Shown piece by piece: positions 29,418 to 39,742 of a DNA stretch of 64,000 bases (positions are counted from its first letter, which is position 1; each line of letters opens with the position of its first letter). The translations under genes were made by a program, and so were the position numbers. The notes under the pieces were generated by a model. It was not told the origin of the DNA. It did no database searches and saw nothing but the letters and a program-made list of their open reading frames with translations. The stretch comes from Sabulicella rubraurantiaca (GTDB taxonomy: Bacteria > Pseudomonadota > Alphaproteobacteria > Acetobacterales > Acetobacteraceae): NCBI RefSeq assembly GCF_017355885.1, contig NZ_JAFEUU010000001.1, positions 186,001 to 250,000 of the forward strand. Reading direction: 5' to 3'.

Positions 29418-30275
29418 ATGGACCGACATCTTCTGATCCTGGGCGGGGGGTTCTCCGGCCACGCCGTGGCAACCCTGGCCCGGCGCGCAGGGTGGCGCGT
29501 CTCCGTCTCCACCCGCCAATTCCCGGTCGAGCAGGAACGCCGCTTCGACGATCCCGCGCTGCTGGAAGGCGTCACGCATCTCCTGTCCACGGTGCCGCCC
29601 CGCGAGGAGGGCGACCCGGCCTGGGCAATCCACGGCGCGGCACTGCGCCGGGCGCCGCTGGAATGGGCTGGGTATCTCTCGACGACGGGGGTGTATGGCG
29701 ACCGGATCGGTGCGGCGGTGGACGAGGAGACGGCACCCGCTCCCGGCCAGGCCCGCTCCCTTCGTCGCCTGGCGGCGGAGGAGCAGTGGCGCGACCTCCA
29801 TTGCGCCGTTGATGTGTTCCGTGTGGGCGGAATCTACGGCCCTGGCCGATCCGCGCTGGACGATCTGCGCAACGGCACGGCGCGTCGCGTGGACCGGCCC
29901 GGGCACCGCTTCGGCCGCATCCATCGCGACGACATCGCTCGCGCATGCCTAGCGGCGATGGTGCGGCCCGAAGGACAGCGCGTCTTGCACCTGGTGGACG
30001 ATGAGCCCGCAGAGCCGGCGCGGGTGACGGAGGAGGCAGCGCGGCTGCTCGGCGTGCCCCCGCCGCCGCTCATTCCCTTCACGGAGGCGTGGGGGGGAAT
30101 GAGCCCGATGGCGCGCTCCTTCTGGAGCGAATCGCGCATCGTCCTGAACCGACGCACCAAGGCAGCGCTTGGCCTGGACTGGCTCTATCCGAGCTTCCGC
30201 GAGGGGCTACGCGCCATCCTCGCCGAGGAGTGCGCCCAGGGTGCGCCCGAGCAGCAGCAGGTCGCGGGGCGATGA
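29418..30275 (+). CDS. SDR/epimerase-like NAD(P)-binding protein
   Basis: 285 residues. Nucleotide motif LLILGGGFSGHAVATLARRA (GxGxxG variant), STTGVYGDRIG as in YeeZ-like sugar-epimerase relatives, VFRVGGIYGPGRS and FGRIHRDDIARACLAAM. It lacks a clear YxxxK pair: the STTGVYGD tyrosine is present but no Lys four residues later. Function unknown. The 3' end overlaps the convergent hydrolase gene by 69 bases. Confidence 0.75.
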   Translation: MDRHLLILGGGFSGHAVATLARRAGWRVSVSTRQFPVEQERRFDDPALLEGVTHLLSTVPPREEGDPAWAIHGAALRRAPLEWAGYLSTTGVYGDRIGAAVDEETAPAPGQARSLRRLAAEEQWRDLHCAVDVFRVGGIYGPGRSALDDLRNGTARRVDRPGHRFGRIHRDDIARACLAAMVRPEGQRVLHLVDDEPAEPARVTEEAARLLGVPPPPLIPFTEAWGGMSPMARSFWSESRIVLNRRTKAALGLDWLYPSFREGLRAILAEECAQGAPEQQQVAGR

Positions 30276-30959
30276 CAGGCGGTGATCACCGCCCTTCACG
30301 AGGGTGAAGTGTACATCCTCCGACTCCACCGCCTCCATGAGGCGCAGGGCGTGGCGCCAGGGTACGTCGGGATCCGCATCGCCCTGGAGGATGCGGACCG
30401 GGCACCGTAGCCCGATCGGCCCTCCGAGCACGAGGTTATGCCGCCCATCCTCGATCAGTGCGCGGGTGATGGGGTAGGGGGCACCATATTCGCTGGGCCG
30501 CAGCCACACCCCGTCGCGGGCGATGGCGGAGCGGATCTCCGCAGTGAAGCCCGCCCACATCAATTCTTGGGTGAAGTCGGGCGCGGGCGCGATGCCGACG
30601 AAGCCCGACACGCGTTCCGGGTGCCGCAAGGCCAGGAGCGTGGCGATCCAGCCACCCATGGAGGACCCGACAAGGACCTGCGGCCCCTCGGTCAGCGCCA
30701 GCAGCACCGCTTCCGCATCCGCCAGCCAGCGGGAAATGGTGCCGTCCTCGAAGCGGCCGCCGCTGGCGCCGTGGCCGCTATAGTCGAAGCGCAGGAAGGC
30801 GCGCCCGCGCGACGCGCACCATTCGGCGAGGTATTCCGCCTTGGTGCCGGTCATGTCGCTGTTGAACCCGCCCAGGAACACCGCACCGGGTCCGCGCCCC
30901 TCCTGACGGCGATAGGCGAGGGGAGTGCCGTCGGGCGCGAGGATCGTCGTTTCGTCCAT
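30207..30959 (-). CDS. Alpha/beta hydrolase (ABHD10-like carboxylesterase)
   Basis: 250 residues. Oxyanion-hole region VFLGGFNSDMTGTKA, DYSGHGASGG, nucleophile elbow VGSSMGGWIA, acid residue in ILQGDADPDVPW and catalytic His in VKGGDHRLSS. This order matches bacterial relatives of ABHD10, which are depalmitoylating or general esterases. The ATG at 30959 is chosen; ATGs at 30974 and 30986 would add only a few residues. Same-strand neighbours are absent; the tail overlaps the SDR. Confidence 0.85.
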   Translation of the reverse strand: MDETTILAPDGTPLAYRRQEGRGPGAVFLGGFNSDMTGTKAEYLAEWCASRGRAFLRFDYSGHGASGGRFEDGTISRWLADAEAVLLALTEGPQVLVGSSMGGWIATLLALRHPERVSGFVGIAPAPDFTQELMWAGFTAEIRSAIARDGVWLRPSEYGAPYPITRALIEDGRHNLVLGGPIGLRCPVRILQGDADPDVPWRHALRLMEAVESEDVHFTLVKGGDHRLSSPRDLLLLGRTLGALLGEDGA

Positions 30960-31035
30960 GCCTTCGCATGGCATTGGGCCAAGCAACTTGGCAAGCCGCG
31001 CTGACAGGCGCCGCGCAAAGCGTCATGCTCGCGTC

Positions 31036-31989
31036 ATGGCGCTTCCCATCATCGATATCTCCGGCCTGCGCGACGGCAGCGAGGCGCGGCAGCGGGAGGT
31101 CGCGGCGCGCATCGGCGCGACATGTCGGGAAACCGGCTTCTTCCTGGCGACAGGCCATGGCGTGGATAGGGAAACGGTCACGGCGCTGTTCGGCGCCGCG
31201 CGCCGCTTCTTCGCGCTGCCCGCGGCGGATAAGGAGGCGCTGTCCATCCGCCACTCGCCGCATAACCGGGGCTACGTGGCCCTGGGCGAGGAGCAGCTTG
31301 ATCCGTCTCGCCCCGCGGACCGGAAGGAAGCCTTCAACATCGGCCTGGACCTTGCTCCGGACGATGCGGAGATCCGGGCCGGCCTGCCCTTCCGGGGCGT
31401 GAATCTCTGGCCCTCCCAGCCCCGCTTCCGTGAAGCGACGCTAGCCTATTTCAATGCGGCCTGGACGGTCGCACGTCTCCTTCACCGCGGCTTCGCGCTC
31501 GACCTCGGATTGAGGGAGGGGTTCTTCGAGGACAAGCTGGACCGCCCGCTCGCCACGCTGCGCCTGCTCCGCTACCCGGCCGGGAACCGCCCGGACGACC
31601 CGCTCGGTGCCGGCGAGCACACGGACTACGGCAACGTCACGGTGCTGGCGAATGACGGCATGCCCGGTCTGGAGCTTCGGCGTCGCGACGGGGTGTGGGT
31701 GGAGGTGCCGCGCGTGGCTGGTGCCTTCGTCTGCAACATTGGCGATTGTCTGATGCGCTGGACGAACGGGGCCTACGCCTCCACCCCGCACCGGGTTCAC
31801 GCGCCATCAGTCGAGCGCTTTTCCGTGGCCTTCTTCTGCGACCCCAATCCGGATGCGGTGGTCGCTGCGATCCCCTCCTGCACTGGCCCGGGCAATCCGC
31901 CGCGCTGGCCGCCCATTACGGCAGCGGAGCATTTGCGGTCACGCCTCGACGCCACCTATGCGCATCGCCGCAAGGCGGCAGGGGGGTAG
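31036..31989 (+). CDS. Isopenicillin N synthase-like Fe(II)/2-oxoglutarate oxygenase
   Basis: 317 residues. N-terminal DIOX_N part IIDISGLRDG...FFLATGHGVD; the iron ligands are in GEHTDYGNVTVL (HxD) and TPHRVHAPS (His), and ERFSVAFF supplies the 2-oxoglutarate-binding Arg. This is the flavanone-hydroxylase/IPNS type fold. The ATG at 31036 starts at MALPIIDIS; the frame extends further upstream without sense. Substrate cannot be named; the following glycosyltransferases are 36 bases on and may be independent. Confidence 0.88.
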   Translation: MALPIIDISGLRDGSEARQREVAARIGATCRETGFFLATGHGVDRETVTALFGAARRFFALPAADKEALSIRHSPHNRGYVALGEEQLDPSRPADRKEAFNIGLDLAPDDAEIRAGLPFRGVNLWPSQPRFREATLAYFNAAWTVARLLHRGFALDLGLREGFFEDKLDRPLATLRLLRYPAGNRPDDPLGAGEHTDYGNVTVLANDGMPGLELRRRDGVWVEVPRVAGAFVCNIGDCLMRWTNGAYASTPHRVHAPSVERFSVAFFCDPNPDAVVAAIPSCTGPGNPPRWPPITAAEHLRSRLDATYAHRRKAAGG

Positions 31990-32024
31990 GCTTCGGCGCA
32001 GGGCGGGGGTAACCGGGCAGTGAC

Positions 32025-33140
32025 ATGGCAGTTCCCCCGACCATCCTGCAGGTGCTCCCGGCCCTCGACTCGGGCGGCGTGGAGCGCGGCACGGTCGAGA
32101 TCGCGGAGGCGATTTCCGCTGCCGGCTGGCGGCCCTTGGTCGCCAGCGAGGGCGGACGCCTCGCGGCAGGGTTAGGGGACGCGCATGTGACGCTTCCCCT
32201 TTCCGCCAAGTCGCCGTGGGCGATCTGGCGCAATTCCCTGCGCCTCGCCGCCCTGGCGCGGCGCGAGGGAGTCTCGCTGATCCATGCACGTTCCCGGGCG
32301 CCCGCCTGGGCGGCGCTGCGAGCGGCGCGGCGGCTGGGCGTGCCCTTCGTCACGACCTATCACGGCACCTACAACGAGGGCTTCCCGGGCAAGCGCCTAT
32401 ACAACTCGGTGATGGCGAGCGGCGACCGCGTCATCGCCATCAGCCGCTTCATCGCAGAACACCTGACCCGCATCCACGGCATCCATCCGGACCGGATTCG
32501 CCTGATCCCGCGCGGCGTGGACCCGGCCCGCTTTGATCCCGAAGCGGTGCCTGCGGCGCGGGTGATGGCAATGCGCGCAGGATGGCGCGTGCCAGAGGGG
32601 GCGAAGCTGCTGCTGCTTCCCGCGCGCCTGTCGCGCTGGAAGGGTCAGGAGGTGCTGGTGGACGCGCTGGCACAGTTGCCGGATTCCCATGCCGTCCTCG
32701 CGGGGGACGCGCAGGGGCGGCAGGGGCTGGTGGCATCGCTGCTCAGCCGAGCCGCGGCCCTTGGCGTCGCGGACCGGCTGCATGTGGCGGGCCACGTCAC
32801 CGACATGCCCGCCGCCTTGTGCGCGGCCGACGTGGTGATCCACGCCAGCACGGAGCCGGAGGCCTTCGGCCGCACCGTGATCGAGGCCCAGGCCATGGCG
32901 CGTCCGGTCATCGCGGCCGACCTGGGCGGACCGCGCGAGACGGTGCGGCACGGGGTGACTGGCTGGCTTGTGCCGCCCGGCGACCCGGCAGCCCTGGCGA
33001 GGGCGGTACAGGAGGTGCTTGCCCTGCCACCGGCCGCGCGCGCCGCCATCGGCGCTGCCGCCCGCGCCACGGTGCCGACCCTGGCGGCGATGCAGGACGC
33101 CACCCTCGCCGTGTATCGCGAGCTTCTTCCGGGCCGATGA
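32025..33140 (+). CDS. Glycosyltransferase family 4
   Basis: 371 residues in the GT-B fold. N-terminal acceptor domain QVLPALDSGGVERGTVEIA; HARSRAPAWAALRAARRLG; C-terminal donor domain LLLPARLSRWKGQEVLVDAL and the donor-binding STEPEAFGRTVIEAQAMARP (EX7E). Likely transfers a sugar to a lipid carrier or to LPS core/capsule. Its stop overlaps the GT9 gene by four bases. Confidence 0.9.
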   Translation: MAVPPTILQVLPALDSGGVERGTVEIAEAISAAGWRPLVASEGGRLAAGLGDAHVTLPLSAKSPWAIWRNSLRLAALARREGVSLIHARSRAPAWAALRAARRLGVPFVTTYHGTYNEGFPGKRLYNSVMASGDRVIAISRFIAEHLTRIHGIHPDRIRLIPRGVDPARFDPEAVPAARVMAMRAGWRVPEGAKLLLLPARLSRWKGQEVLVDALAQLPDSHAVLAGDAQGRQGLVASLLSRAAALGVADRLHVAGHVTDMPAALCAADVVIHASTEPEAFGRTVIEAQAMARPVIAADLGGPRETVRHGVTGWLVPPGDPAALARAVQEVLALPPAARAAIGAAARATVPTLAAMQDATLAVYRELLPGR

Positions 33141-34030
33141 ATCGCATCCTGGTCATCAAGCTGTCTGCGCTGGGCGACGTGGTGCAGGCCTTCGGGCCCT
33201 TTGCCGCCATCCGCGCCCATCATCCGGACGCCCACATCACCTTGCTGACGACGCCGCCCTTTGCAGCGCTGCTGGAGGGTTCTCCCTGGTTCGACGCCAT
33301 CCGCGCGGATGGCCGCCCGGGCTGGGGAAACATCGGGGCGCTGCTGCGCCTCGCGCGGGGGTTGGGTGGGGCGGGGTTTTCCCGCGTCTATGATCTGCAG
33401 ACCTCGGGGCGGTCCTCGCGATACCGCTGGTTCGTGCCCGGCGCCGAATGGTCCGGCATCGCGCGCGGCGCCTCTCATCCCCATGCCAACCCGGCACGCG
33501 ATGCGATGCACACGCTGGACCGCCAGCGCGAGCAGCTGGAAATGGCCGGAATCCGTCATTTCCCGGCGCCTGACCTGTCCTGGCTGGATGCCGACCTGTC
33601 GCGCTTCCGCCTGCCGACGCGCTTCGCGCTGATGGTACCTGGGGCCAGCGCCGCCCGCCCCGGCAAGCGCTGGCCGGTGGAGCGCTTCGCCAAGGTGGCG
33701 ATGGGGCTCGGCATGCCCTCTGTGGTGGTGGGAGGCCCGTCCGAGTCCGGTCTGGCCGCCGCCATCCCGGGCGCGCTGGATCTGTGCGGGAAGACCAGCC
33801 TGCGTGAACTGGGCGCCATTGCCCGCCGCGCAGCGCTGTGCGTGGGCAACGACACCGGGCCGACCCATCTTGCGGCGGCCTGCGGGACGCCCACCCTCGC
33901 CATCTTCGGCGAGGAGAGCGACCCGGCCCTCTGCGCTCCGCGCGGCCCGGCGGTCTCGGTGCTGCGTGGGAACCCCATCGGTGCGGTCTCCGCGGCCGCG
34001 GCCCTGGCCGCGCTGCCCTACCGGCCTTGA
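33137..34030 (+). CDS. Glycosyltransferase family 9 (heptosyltransferase-like)
   Basis: 297 residues. Begins [20 protein letters not shown], the classical ADP-heptose:LPS heptosyltransferase start, with the later donor region [19 protein letters not shown] and [15 protein letters not shown]. Together with the GT4 gene just before it, it probably builds the LPS core or another envelope glycan. Whether it adds heptose or another sugar is open. Confidence 0.88.
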   Translation: MNRILVIKLSALGDVVQAFGPFAAIRAHHPDAHITLLTTPPFAALLEGSPWFDAIRADGRPGWGNIGALLRLARGLGGAGFSRVYDLQTSGRSSRYRWFVPGAEWSGIARGASHPHANPARDAMHTLDRQREQLEMAGIRHFPAPDLSWLDADLSRFRLPTRFALMVPGASAARPGKRWPVERFAKVAMGLGMPSVVVGGPSESGLAAAIPGALDLCGKTSLRELGAIARRAALCVGNDTGPTHLAAACGTPTLAIFGEESDPALCAPRGPAVSVLRGNPIGAVSAAAALAALPYRP

Positions 34031-34085
34031 CCCTTGCGCGACCCTTCCCCATGGTCCGCGCCCGTTTCCGAGGAATTTGCGCATC

Positions 34086-36026
34086 ATGCCCGTGATCACC
34101 CTGCCCGACGGTTCCACCCGCCCGTTCGACGGCGCGGTGACGGGCACCGAGGTCGCGGCGAGCATCGGGCCCGGCCTCGCCAAGGCAGCGCTGGCGATGG
34201 AGCTGGACGGGAAGCTGGTGGACCTCGCCACGCGCATCGAGGCGGATGCGAAGCTGCGCTTCATCACCCGCAAGGATGGCGAGGCGCTGGAACTGATCCG
34301 CCACGACGCGGCGCACGTCCTGGCCGAGGCGGTGCAGGAGCTCTTCCCCGGCACGCAGGTCACGATCGGCCCGCCGATCGAGAATGGCTTCTATTACGAC
34401 TTCCACCGCAATCAGCCCTTCACCCCGGACGACTTTGCCGCGATCGAGGCGAAGATGCGCGAGATCATCGCACGCAACGCCGCCTTCACCCGGCGCGAAG
34501 TGCCGCGCGAGGATGCGGTGGCGCTGTTCGAGGGCAAGGGCGAGCGCTTCAAGGTCGAGCTGATCCGCGACCTGCCCGAGGACCAGGTCATCTCCCTCTA
34601 TGACCAGGGTGGCTGGGAGGATCTTTGCCGCGGGCCGCATATGCGCTCCACCGGCGATATCGGCGACGCCTTCAAGCTGATGAAGGTCGCGGGTGCGTAC
34701 TGGCGCGGCAAGGCGGGCAACCCGATGCTGTCGCGAATCTACGGCACCGCCTGGCGCGACCGGAAGGAGCTGGACGCCTACCTCACCATGCTGGAGGAGG
34801 CGGAGCGCCGCGACCATCGCCGCATCGGCAAGGAGATGGGGCTGTTCCACCTCCAGGAGGAGGCGACGGGGTCGGTCTTCTGGCACCCGAGGGGCTGGCG
34901 CCTCTACCAGATCGTGCAGGACTACATGCGCCGCCGCCTGGACGACGCCGGCTACCAGGAGGTGCGGACGCCGCAGGTGCTGGACCGCAAGCTGTGGGAG
35001 GCGAGCGGCCACTGGGAGAACTACCGCAAGAACATGTTCATGGCGACGGTGGAGGACCAGGACGAGGCGCACCGCCTCCTGGCGCTGAAGCCGATGAACT
35101 GCCCCTGCCACGTGCTGATCTTCAACCATGGCCTGCGCTCCTACAGGGAGCTTCCGCTGCGCATGGCGGAATTCGGCGCCTGCCATCGCTACGAGCCCTC
35201 GGGCGCGCTTCATGGCATCATGCGCGTGCGTGCCTTCACCCAGGACGACGCGCATATCTTCTGCGAGGAAGGCCAGATCGCCGACGAGACGGTGCGCTTC
35301 GTCGCGCTGCTGTCGCAGATCTACCGCGATTTCGGCTTCGACAGCTTCCGGGTGAAGTTCAGCGACCGGCCCGAGGAGCGGGCAGGCGACGACGCGACCT
35401 GGGACCGGGCCGAGGGCGCACTCAAGGAGGCCTGCCGGATCGCGGGCGTCGAATACGAGCTGAATCCGGGCGAGGGGGCCTTCTACGGCCCCAAGCTGGA
35501 ATTCGTACTGCGCGATGCCATCGGGCGGGACTGGCAATGCGGCACGCTGCAGGTGGATTTCGTCCTGCCCGAGCGTCTGGATGCCGAGTACGTGGCCGAA
35601 GACGGCACCCGCAAGCGCCCCGTGATGCTGCACCGTGCGATCCTGGGCAGCTTTGAGCGCTTCCTGGGCATCCTGATCGAGCAGCATGCCGGCCGCTTCC
35701 CACTGTGGCTGGCGCCGGTGCAGGTGGCGGTGGCGACCATCGTGGACGATGCCGCCCCCTTCGCGCAGGAGGTGGCGGCCGCCTTCCGCGCCGCCGGCCT
35801 GCGCGTGGAGACCGACCTGCGGAACGAGAAGATCAACGCCAAGGTCCCGTTCCATATCGAGCAGCGCACGCCCTACCTCGCGGTCATCGGGCGGCGGGAA
35901 GCCGAGGAAGGCAAGGTCGTGCTGCGCCGCCTGCCCGGGCGCGAGCAGCAGGCCCTCCCCCTTGCCGAAGCGGCCGAGATGCTCGCCCGCGAGGCCAGGG
36001 CGCCCGATCTGATGGTTGCGCCTTGA
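34086..36026 (+). CDS. thrS: Threonine-tRNA ligase
   Basis: 646 residues. N-terminal TGS domain ([20 protein letters not shown]), editing domain with [17 protein letters not shown], class II catalytic core with [20 protein letters not shown] (zinc Cys), motif 2 [21 protein letters not shown], and the anticodon-binding domain near the C terminus ([11 protein letters not shown]). It is followed by infC, the classical thrS-infC order. Confidence 0.97.
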   Translation: MPVITLPDGSTRPFDGAVTGTEVAASIGPGLAKAALAMELDGKLVDLATRIEADAKLRFITRKDGEALELIRHDAAHVLAEAVQELFPGTQVTIGPPIENGFYYDFHRNQPFTPDDFAAIEAKMREIIARNAAFTRREVPREDAVALFEGKGERFKVELIRDLPEDQVISLYDQGGWEDLCRGPHMRSTGDIGDAFKLMKVAGAYWRGKAGNPMLSRIYGTAWRDRKELDAYLTMLEEAERRDHRRIGKEMGLFHLQEEATGSVFWHPRGWRLYQIVQDYMRRRLDDAGYQEVRTPQVLDRKLWEASGHWENYRKNMFMATVEDQDEAHRLLALKPMNCPCHVLIFNHGLRSYRELPLRMAEFGACHRYEPSGALHGIMRVRAFTQDDAHIFCEEGQIADETVRFVALLSQIYRDFGFDSFRVKFSDRPEERAGDDATWDRAEGALKEACRIAGVEYELNPGEGAFYGPKLEFVLRDAIGRDWQCGTLQVDFVLPERLDAEYVAEDGTRKRPVMLHRAILGSFERFLGILIEQHAGRFPLWLAPVQVAVATIVDDAAPFAQEVAAAFRAAGLRVETDLRNEKINAKVPFHIEQRTPYLAVIGRREAEEGKVVLRRLPGREQQALPLAEAAEMLAREARAPDLMVAP

Positions 36027-36080
36027 CGCGCGCCGCACCATAAAGCAGCCGTTACACAGTCACTACGACAGGAGAACACC

Positions 36081-36620
36081 ATAGCCCGAGGTCCAATGCC
36101 GCCCGTCCCTCCCACTCGAGAGGGACCCCGCGTGAACGAGGAGATCCGCGTCCCCCAGGTCCGCCTGATTGACGAGAATGGCGAGATGATCGGGGTGCTG
36201 AGCATCCGCGACGCGCTTTACCGGGCCTATCAGGCCGGGATGGACCTGCTCGAGATCAGCCCGAATGCAGTGCCGCCGGTCTGCAAGATCACTGACTACG
36301 GCAAGTTCAAGTACGAGCAGCAGAAGAAGGCCAACGAGGCCCGCAAGAAACAGAAGGTCGTCGAGATCAAGGAAATCAAAGTTCGTCCGAACATTGATGA
36401 CCATGATTACGACGTGAAGATGAAGCAGGCGCGTTCCTTTATTGGTGAGGGCGACAAAGTCAAGGTGACCCTTCGCTTCCGCGGCCGCGAAATGGCGCAC
36501 CAGGAACTTGGCGTGAAGCTTTTGGAACGGATCCGCACCGAGCTTGGTGAGCTGGTGAAGGTCGAGTCCATGCCGCGCCTTGAGAACCGCCAGATGGTGA
36601 TGGTGCTGGCGCCGAAGTAG
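36081..36620 (+). CDS. infC: Translation initiation factor IF-3, with apparent AUA start
   Basis: 179 residues. Prevents premature 50S joining and checks initiator tRNA/start-codon pairing. N domain [20 protein letters not shown] and [19 protein letters not shown]; Lys-rich linker about residues 75-90; C domain [16 protein letters not shown] and [21 protein letters not shown] at 36070-36074 lies six bases before ATA at 36081, which reads [12 protein letters not shown], matching the usual (M)AR.. start; the first AUG (36096) is 21 bases from that site. Non-AUG starts are known for infC and let IF-3 repress itself. Confidence 0.93.
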   Translation: MARGPMPPVPPTREGPRVNEEIRVPQVRLIDENGEMIGVLSIRDALYRAYQAGMDLLEISPNAVPPVCKITDYGKFKYEQQKKANEARKKQKVVEIKEIKVRPNIDDHDYDVKMKQARSFIGEGDKVKVTLRFRGREMAHQELGVKLLERIRTELGELVKVESMPRLENRQMVMVLAPK

Positions 36621-36700
36621 CGCCGGCCCCGCCTTCCTGGTTGACCCCGGGGCTAATCCCGCCTAGGGAGGCCCCTTCATCCGGTCCCTTCGGGGGCCGC

Positions 36701-36740
36701 CGCCGCTCCGCGAAGGCTCGCGCAGCGGCGCGATTTCGTT
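36701..36740 (+). terminator. Hairpin between infC and ffh, probable terminator
   Basis: CGCCGCT/AGCGGCG (36701-36707 and 36724-36730) encloses CGCG/CGCG around AAGGCT, with one C-C mismatch. A T-rich tail (ATTTCGTTTGG) follows, though interrupted. It would end the thrS-infC transcript, and the ffh ribosome site lies just after. Confidence 0.5.
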
Positions 36741-36755
36741 TGGAAAGGGCTCTTC

Positions 36756-38132
36756 GTGTTCGAGGCATTGGGCAACCGGCTTCAGGGGGTGTTCGACCGG
36801 CTGCGCGGCCGCGGCGCGCTGTCCGAAGCCGATGTGAACGATGCCCTGCGCGAGGTCCGGATCGCGCTGCTGGAGGCCGATGTCGCCCTGCCGGTGGTGA
36901 AGGACATCACCGCCAAGGTGCGCGAGCGGGCCGTGGGGCAGGAGGTGATCCGCTCCATCCAGCCCGGCCAGCAGGTGGTGAAGATCGTCCATGACGCGCT
37001 GGTGGAGGCGCTGGGCGGCAATGACGAGGGGCCGCGCGGCCTCGACCTGAATGCCCCCGCGCCGGTGCCGATCCTCATGGTCGGCCTCCAGGGCTCGGGC
37101 AAGACGACCACCTCGGGCAAGATCGCGCTGCGGCTCCGTGGCAAGGAGCGCAAGAAGGTCCTCCTCGCCTCGCTCGACGTGCATCGCCCGGCGGCGCAGC
37201 TCCAGCTTGAGCAACTGGCGAAGAGGGCCGAGGTCGTCTCGCTCCCCATCATCGCCGGCCAGACGCCGCTGGAAATCGCGGCGCGTGCCATGGATCAGGC
37301 GCGGCGTGAGCTGTTCGACGTGGTGGTGCTCGACACCGCCGGCCGCCTCGCGATCGACGAGGCGCTGATGGCCGAGGTCGCGGCGGTGAAGGCGGCGGTG
37401 AAGCCGCACGAGACGCTGCTGGTCGTGGACGCCATGACCGGCCAGGACGCGGTGAACACCGCCCGCGCCTTCAATGAGAAGGTGGGCGTCTCAGGCATCG
37501 TCATGACGCGGGTGGATGGCGATGCGCGCGGCGGCGCGGCGCTGTCCATGCGGGCGGTCACGGGTGCGCCGATCAAGCTGCTCGGCGCTGGCGAGAAGCT
37601 GGACGCGCTGGAGGAGTTCCACCCGGACCGCATCGCCGGCCGTATCCTCGGCATGGGCGACATCGTCTCGCTGGTCGAGCGCGCGGCGGAGACGATCGAC
37701 CAAGCGGAGGCGGAGAAGCTCGCCGCCCGGATGCAGAAGGGCCAGTTCTCGCTGGAGGACTACGCGGCCCAGCTGAAGCAGATCGGCAAGATGGGCAGCC
37801 TCTCGGGGCTGATGGGGATGCTGCCGGGCGTCGGCAAGCTGAAGGCGCAGATCGAGAACGCCAATCTCGACACCACCATTCTGAAGAAGCAGGCGGCGAT
37901 CATCGGCTCCATGACTCCGAAGGAGCGCCGCGCGCCCGAGATCATCAAGGCGTCGCGCAAGCGACGCATCGCGGCCGGTTCCGGCGCCTCCGTTCAGGAG
38001 GTGAACCGGCTGCTCAAGCAGTTCGAGGACATGCGCGACATGATGAAGCGCATGAACAAGATGGGCCAGAAGGGCCTGATGCGCGGCGGCCTCGCCTCGC
38101 TCCTTCCCGGCCTCGGCAAGCGACCATTCTGA
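36756..38132 (+). CDS. ffh: Signal recognition particle protein
   Basis: 458 residues. N domain ALSEADVNDALREVRIALLEADV; G domain with GLQGSGKTTTSGKIA (G1), LLASLDVHRPAAQ, DTAGRLAIDE (G3) and MTRVDGDARGG; methionine-rich M domain from about 320 (MGSLSGLMGMLPG, MRDMMKRMNKMGQK) that binds SRP RNA and signal peptides. Starts with GTG at 36756 behind GGAAAGGG. 4.5S RNA was not found in this window. Confidence 0.96.
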   Translation: MFEALGNRLQGVFDRLRGRGALSEADVNDALREVRIALLEADVALPVVKDITAKVRERAVGQEVIRSIQPGQQVVKIVHDALVEALGGNDEGPRGLDLNAPAPVPILMVGLQGSGKTTTSGKIALRLRGKERKKVLLASLDVHRPAAQLQLEQLAKRAEVVSLPIIAGQTPLEIAARAMDQARRELFDVVVLDTAGRLAIDEALMAEVAAVKAAVKPHETLLVVDAMTGQDAVNTARAFNEKVGVSGIVMTRVDGDARGGAALSMRAVTGAPIKLLGAGEKLDALEEFHPDRIAGRILGMGDIVSLVERAAETIDQAEAEKLAARMQKGQFSLEDYAAQLKQIGKMGSLSGLMGMLPGVGKLKAQIENANLDTTILKKQAAIIGSMTPKERRAPEIIKASRKRRIAAGSGASVQEVNRLLKQFEDMRDMMKRMNKMGQKGLMRGGLASLLPGLGKRPF

Positions 38133-38148
38133 AAGCAGGAGTTAGTTC

Positions 38149-38484
38149 ATGGGTCTGAAGATTCGCCTCGCCCGCGCCGGCGCCAAGAAGCGCCCCTACT
38201 ACCACATCGTGGTGGCCGACAGCCGCTCGCCGCGCGACGGCCGCTTCATCGAGAAGCTGGGCTCCTACAACCCCATGCTGCCGGCCGACCACGCGGACCG
38301 CATCCGCCTGCAGGACGAGAAGATCAAGGAGTGGCTGGGCAAGGGTGCGCTCGCGACCGACCGCGTCGCCAAGTTCCTGGGCAAGGCCGGCATCATCCCC
38401 ATGCCCGTGTTCCCTGAGCAGCCGAAGCAGTCCGCGCCGAAGAAGAAGGCGCAGGAGCGCGCGGCCGCCGCGGCGGCGGGCTGA
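38149..38484 (+). CDS. rpsP: 30S ribosomal protein bS16
   Basis: 111 residues. [20 protein letters not shown] and [20 protein letters not shown] are the S16 core; the C terminus has an Ala/Lys extension ([14 protein letters not shown]) usual in alphaproteobacteria. First gene of rpsP-rimM-trmD-rplS. Confidence 0.97.
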   Translation: MGLKIRLARAGAKKRPYYHIVVADSRSPRDGRFIEKLGSYNPMLPADHADRIRLQDEKIKEWLGKGALATDRVAKFLGKAGIIPMPVFPEQPKQSAPKKKAQERAAAAAAG

Positions 38485-38507
38485 AGCACTGCTTGGAGTG
38501 AGCCTCG

Positions 38508-39005
38508 GTGGCCACGGCGATGATCCTGTTGGGCGAGATCGGGCGGCCGCACGGCGTGCGGGGCCTGGTGCGCGTCCGCAGCTTCGCCGCCGTGCCGCGG
38601 GACCTCGCTGCCTATGGCCCGCTCTTCTCGGAGGACGGGCAGCGGCGCTTCGCCCTCACGATGCTGGCCGATGACCTCGCCCGGATCGAGGGTGTGACGG
38701 ACCGCGACGAGGCGCAGCGCCTGACCGGCACCAAGCTCTTCGTCCCGCGGGAGGCCCTGCCGGCTCCGGAGGAGGAGGAGTTCTACCTCGCCGACCTGGA
38801 AGGGCTCGAGGCGGTGACCGAGGCGGGCGAGGCGCTGGGCCGGGTCCGCGCCGTGGAGGACCACGGTGGCGGCCCTTTCCTGGTGCTGGACTCCACGCCT
38901 GAGCGGCTGATCCCCTTCACTCGCGCCGCCGTGCCGGTGGTAGACGTGACGGGGGGGCGCGTCGTCGTGGCGCCGCCGGAAGAGGTGGAGGCGAAGCCGG
39001 AATGA
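38508..39005 (+). CDS. rimM: Ribosome maturation factor RimM
   Basis: 165 residues starting with GTG. N-terminal domain [20 protein letters not shown], then the PRC-barrel [12 protein letters not shown] and [20 protein letters not shown]. Assists 30S head assembly, binding uS19. Overlaps trmD by four bases. Confidence 0.95.
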   Translation: MATAMILLGEIGRPHGVRGLVRVRSFAAVPRDLAAYGPLFSEDGQRRFALTMLADDLARIEGVTDRDEAQRLTGTKLFVPREALPAPEEEEFYLADLEGLEAVTEAGEALGRVRAVEDHGGGPFLVLDSTPERLIPFTRAAVPVVDVTGGRVVVAPPEEVEAKPE

Positions 39006-39715
39006 CCTGGCACGCCACCTGCCTGACGCTCTTCCCCGGGATGTTTCCCGGGCCGCTGGGCGAGTCCCTTGCCGGCCGCGCCCTGCGCGAGGGGATCTGG
39101 CGGCTGGAGGCGCGGGATATCCGCGCCCACGGGCTGGGCAGGCATCGCACCGTGGACGACACGCCCTTCGGCGGCGGCGCCGGCATGGTGATGCGCCCCG
39201 ATGTGGTGGACGACGCCATCGCGGCTTCCATGCCCGAAGGGGACGCGCGGCCATTGATCTACCTGACGCCGCGCGGGCGCCTGCTGGACCAGCCCCTGGT
39301 CCGCGAGCTTTCCGCCGGAGCCGGCGTGGTGCTGCTTTGCGGCCGCTACGAAGGGGTGGACCAGCGCGTGATCGAGCACCGCGCGATGCAGGAGGTCTCC
39401 CTCGGGGATTTCGTGCTGAGCGGTGGCGAGATGGCGGCGCTGACCCTGTTGGACGCCTGCGTGCGGCTGCTGCCCGGCGTCATGGGCGCGGCCGAGAGCG
39501 GGGTGGAGGAAAGCCACTCCGCCGGGCTTCTCGAATACCCACACTACACGCGCCCCGCCGAATGGCAGGGGCGCGCCGTGCCGCCGGTGCTGCTCTCGGG
39601 CCACCATGCCGAGGTAGCGCGCTGGCGGCGCGCAGAAATGGAGGCGGCGACGCGGGAGCGGCGCCCGGACCTCTGGAACCGACATCTGGTTGCCCGCGAA
39701 GGCGCGGCGGCCTAA
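39002..39715 (+). CDS. trmD: tRNA (guanine(37)-N1)-methyltransferase
   Basis: 237 residues. SPOUT-fold trefoil knot: [55 protein letters not shown] (SAM binding) and [20 protein letters not shown]. It methylates G37 of tRNAs reading CNN codons, preventing frameshifts. One of its likely substrates, tRNA-Leu(CAG), has G at position 37 and is encoded in this window. Confidence 0.97.
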   Translation: MTWHATCLTLFPGMFPGPLGESLAGRALREGIWRLEARDIRAHGLGRHRTVDDTPFGGGAGMVMRPDVVDDAIAASMPEGDARPLIYLTPRGRLLDQPLVRELSAGAGVVLLCGRYEGVDQRVIEHRAMQEVSLGDFVLSGGEMAALTLLDACVRLLPGVMGAAESGVEESHSAGLLEYPHYTRPAEWQGRAVPPVLLSGHHAEVARWRRAEMEAATRERRPDLWNRHLVAREGAAA

Positions 39716-39742
39716 ACGGATTGAATCGAAAGGACTAGTGCC

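Noticed and set aside
34000-34086. Leader attenuator or T-box before thrS
   Set aside because: The gap after the GT9 gene is 55 bases and shows no stem set or T-box consensus.
33237-36041. 934-codon open frame opposite thrS
   Set aside because: Runs antisense to GT9 and thrS, both well supported; the composition is typical of GC shadow translation.
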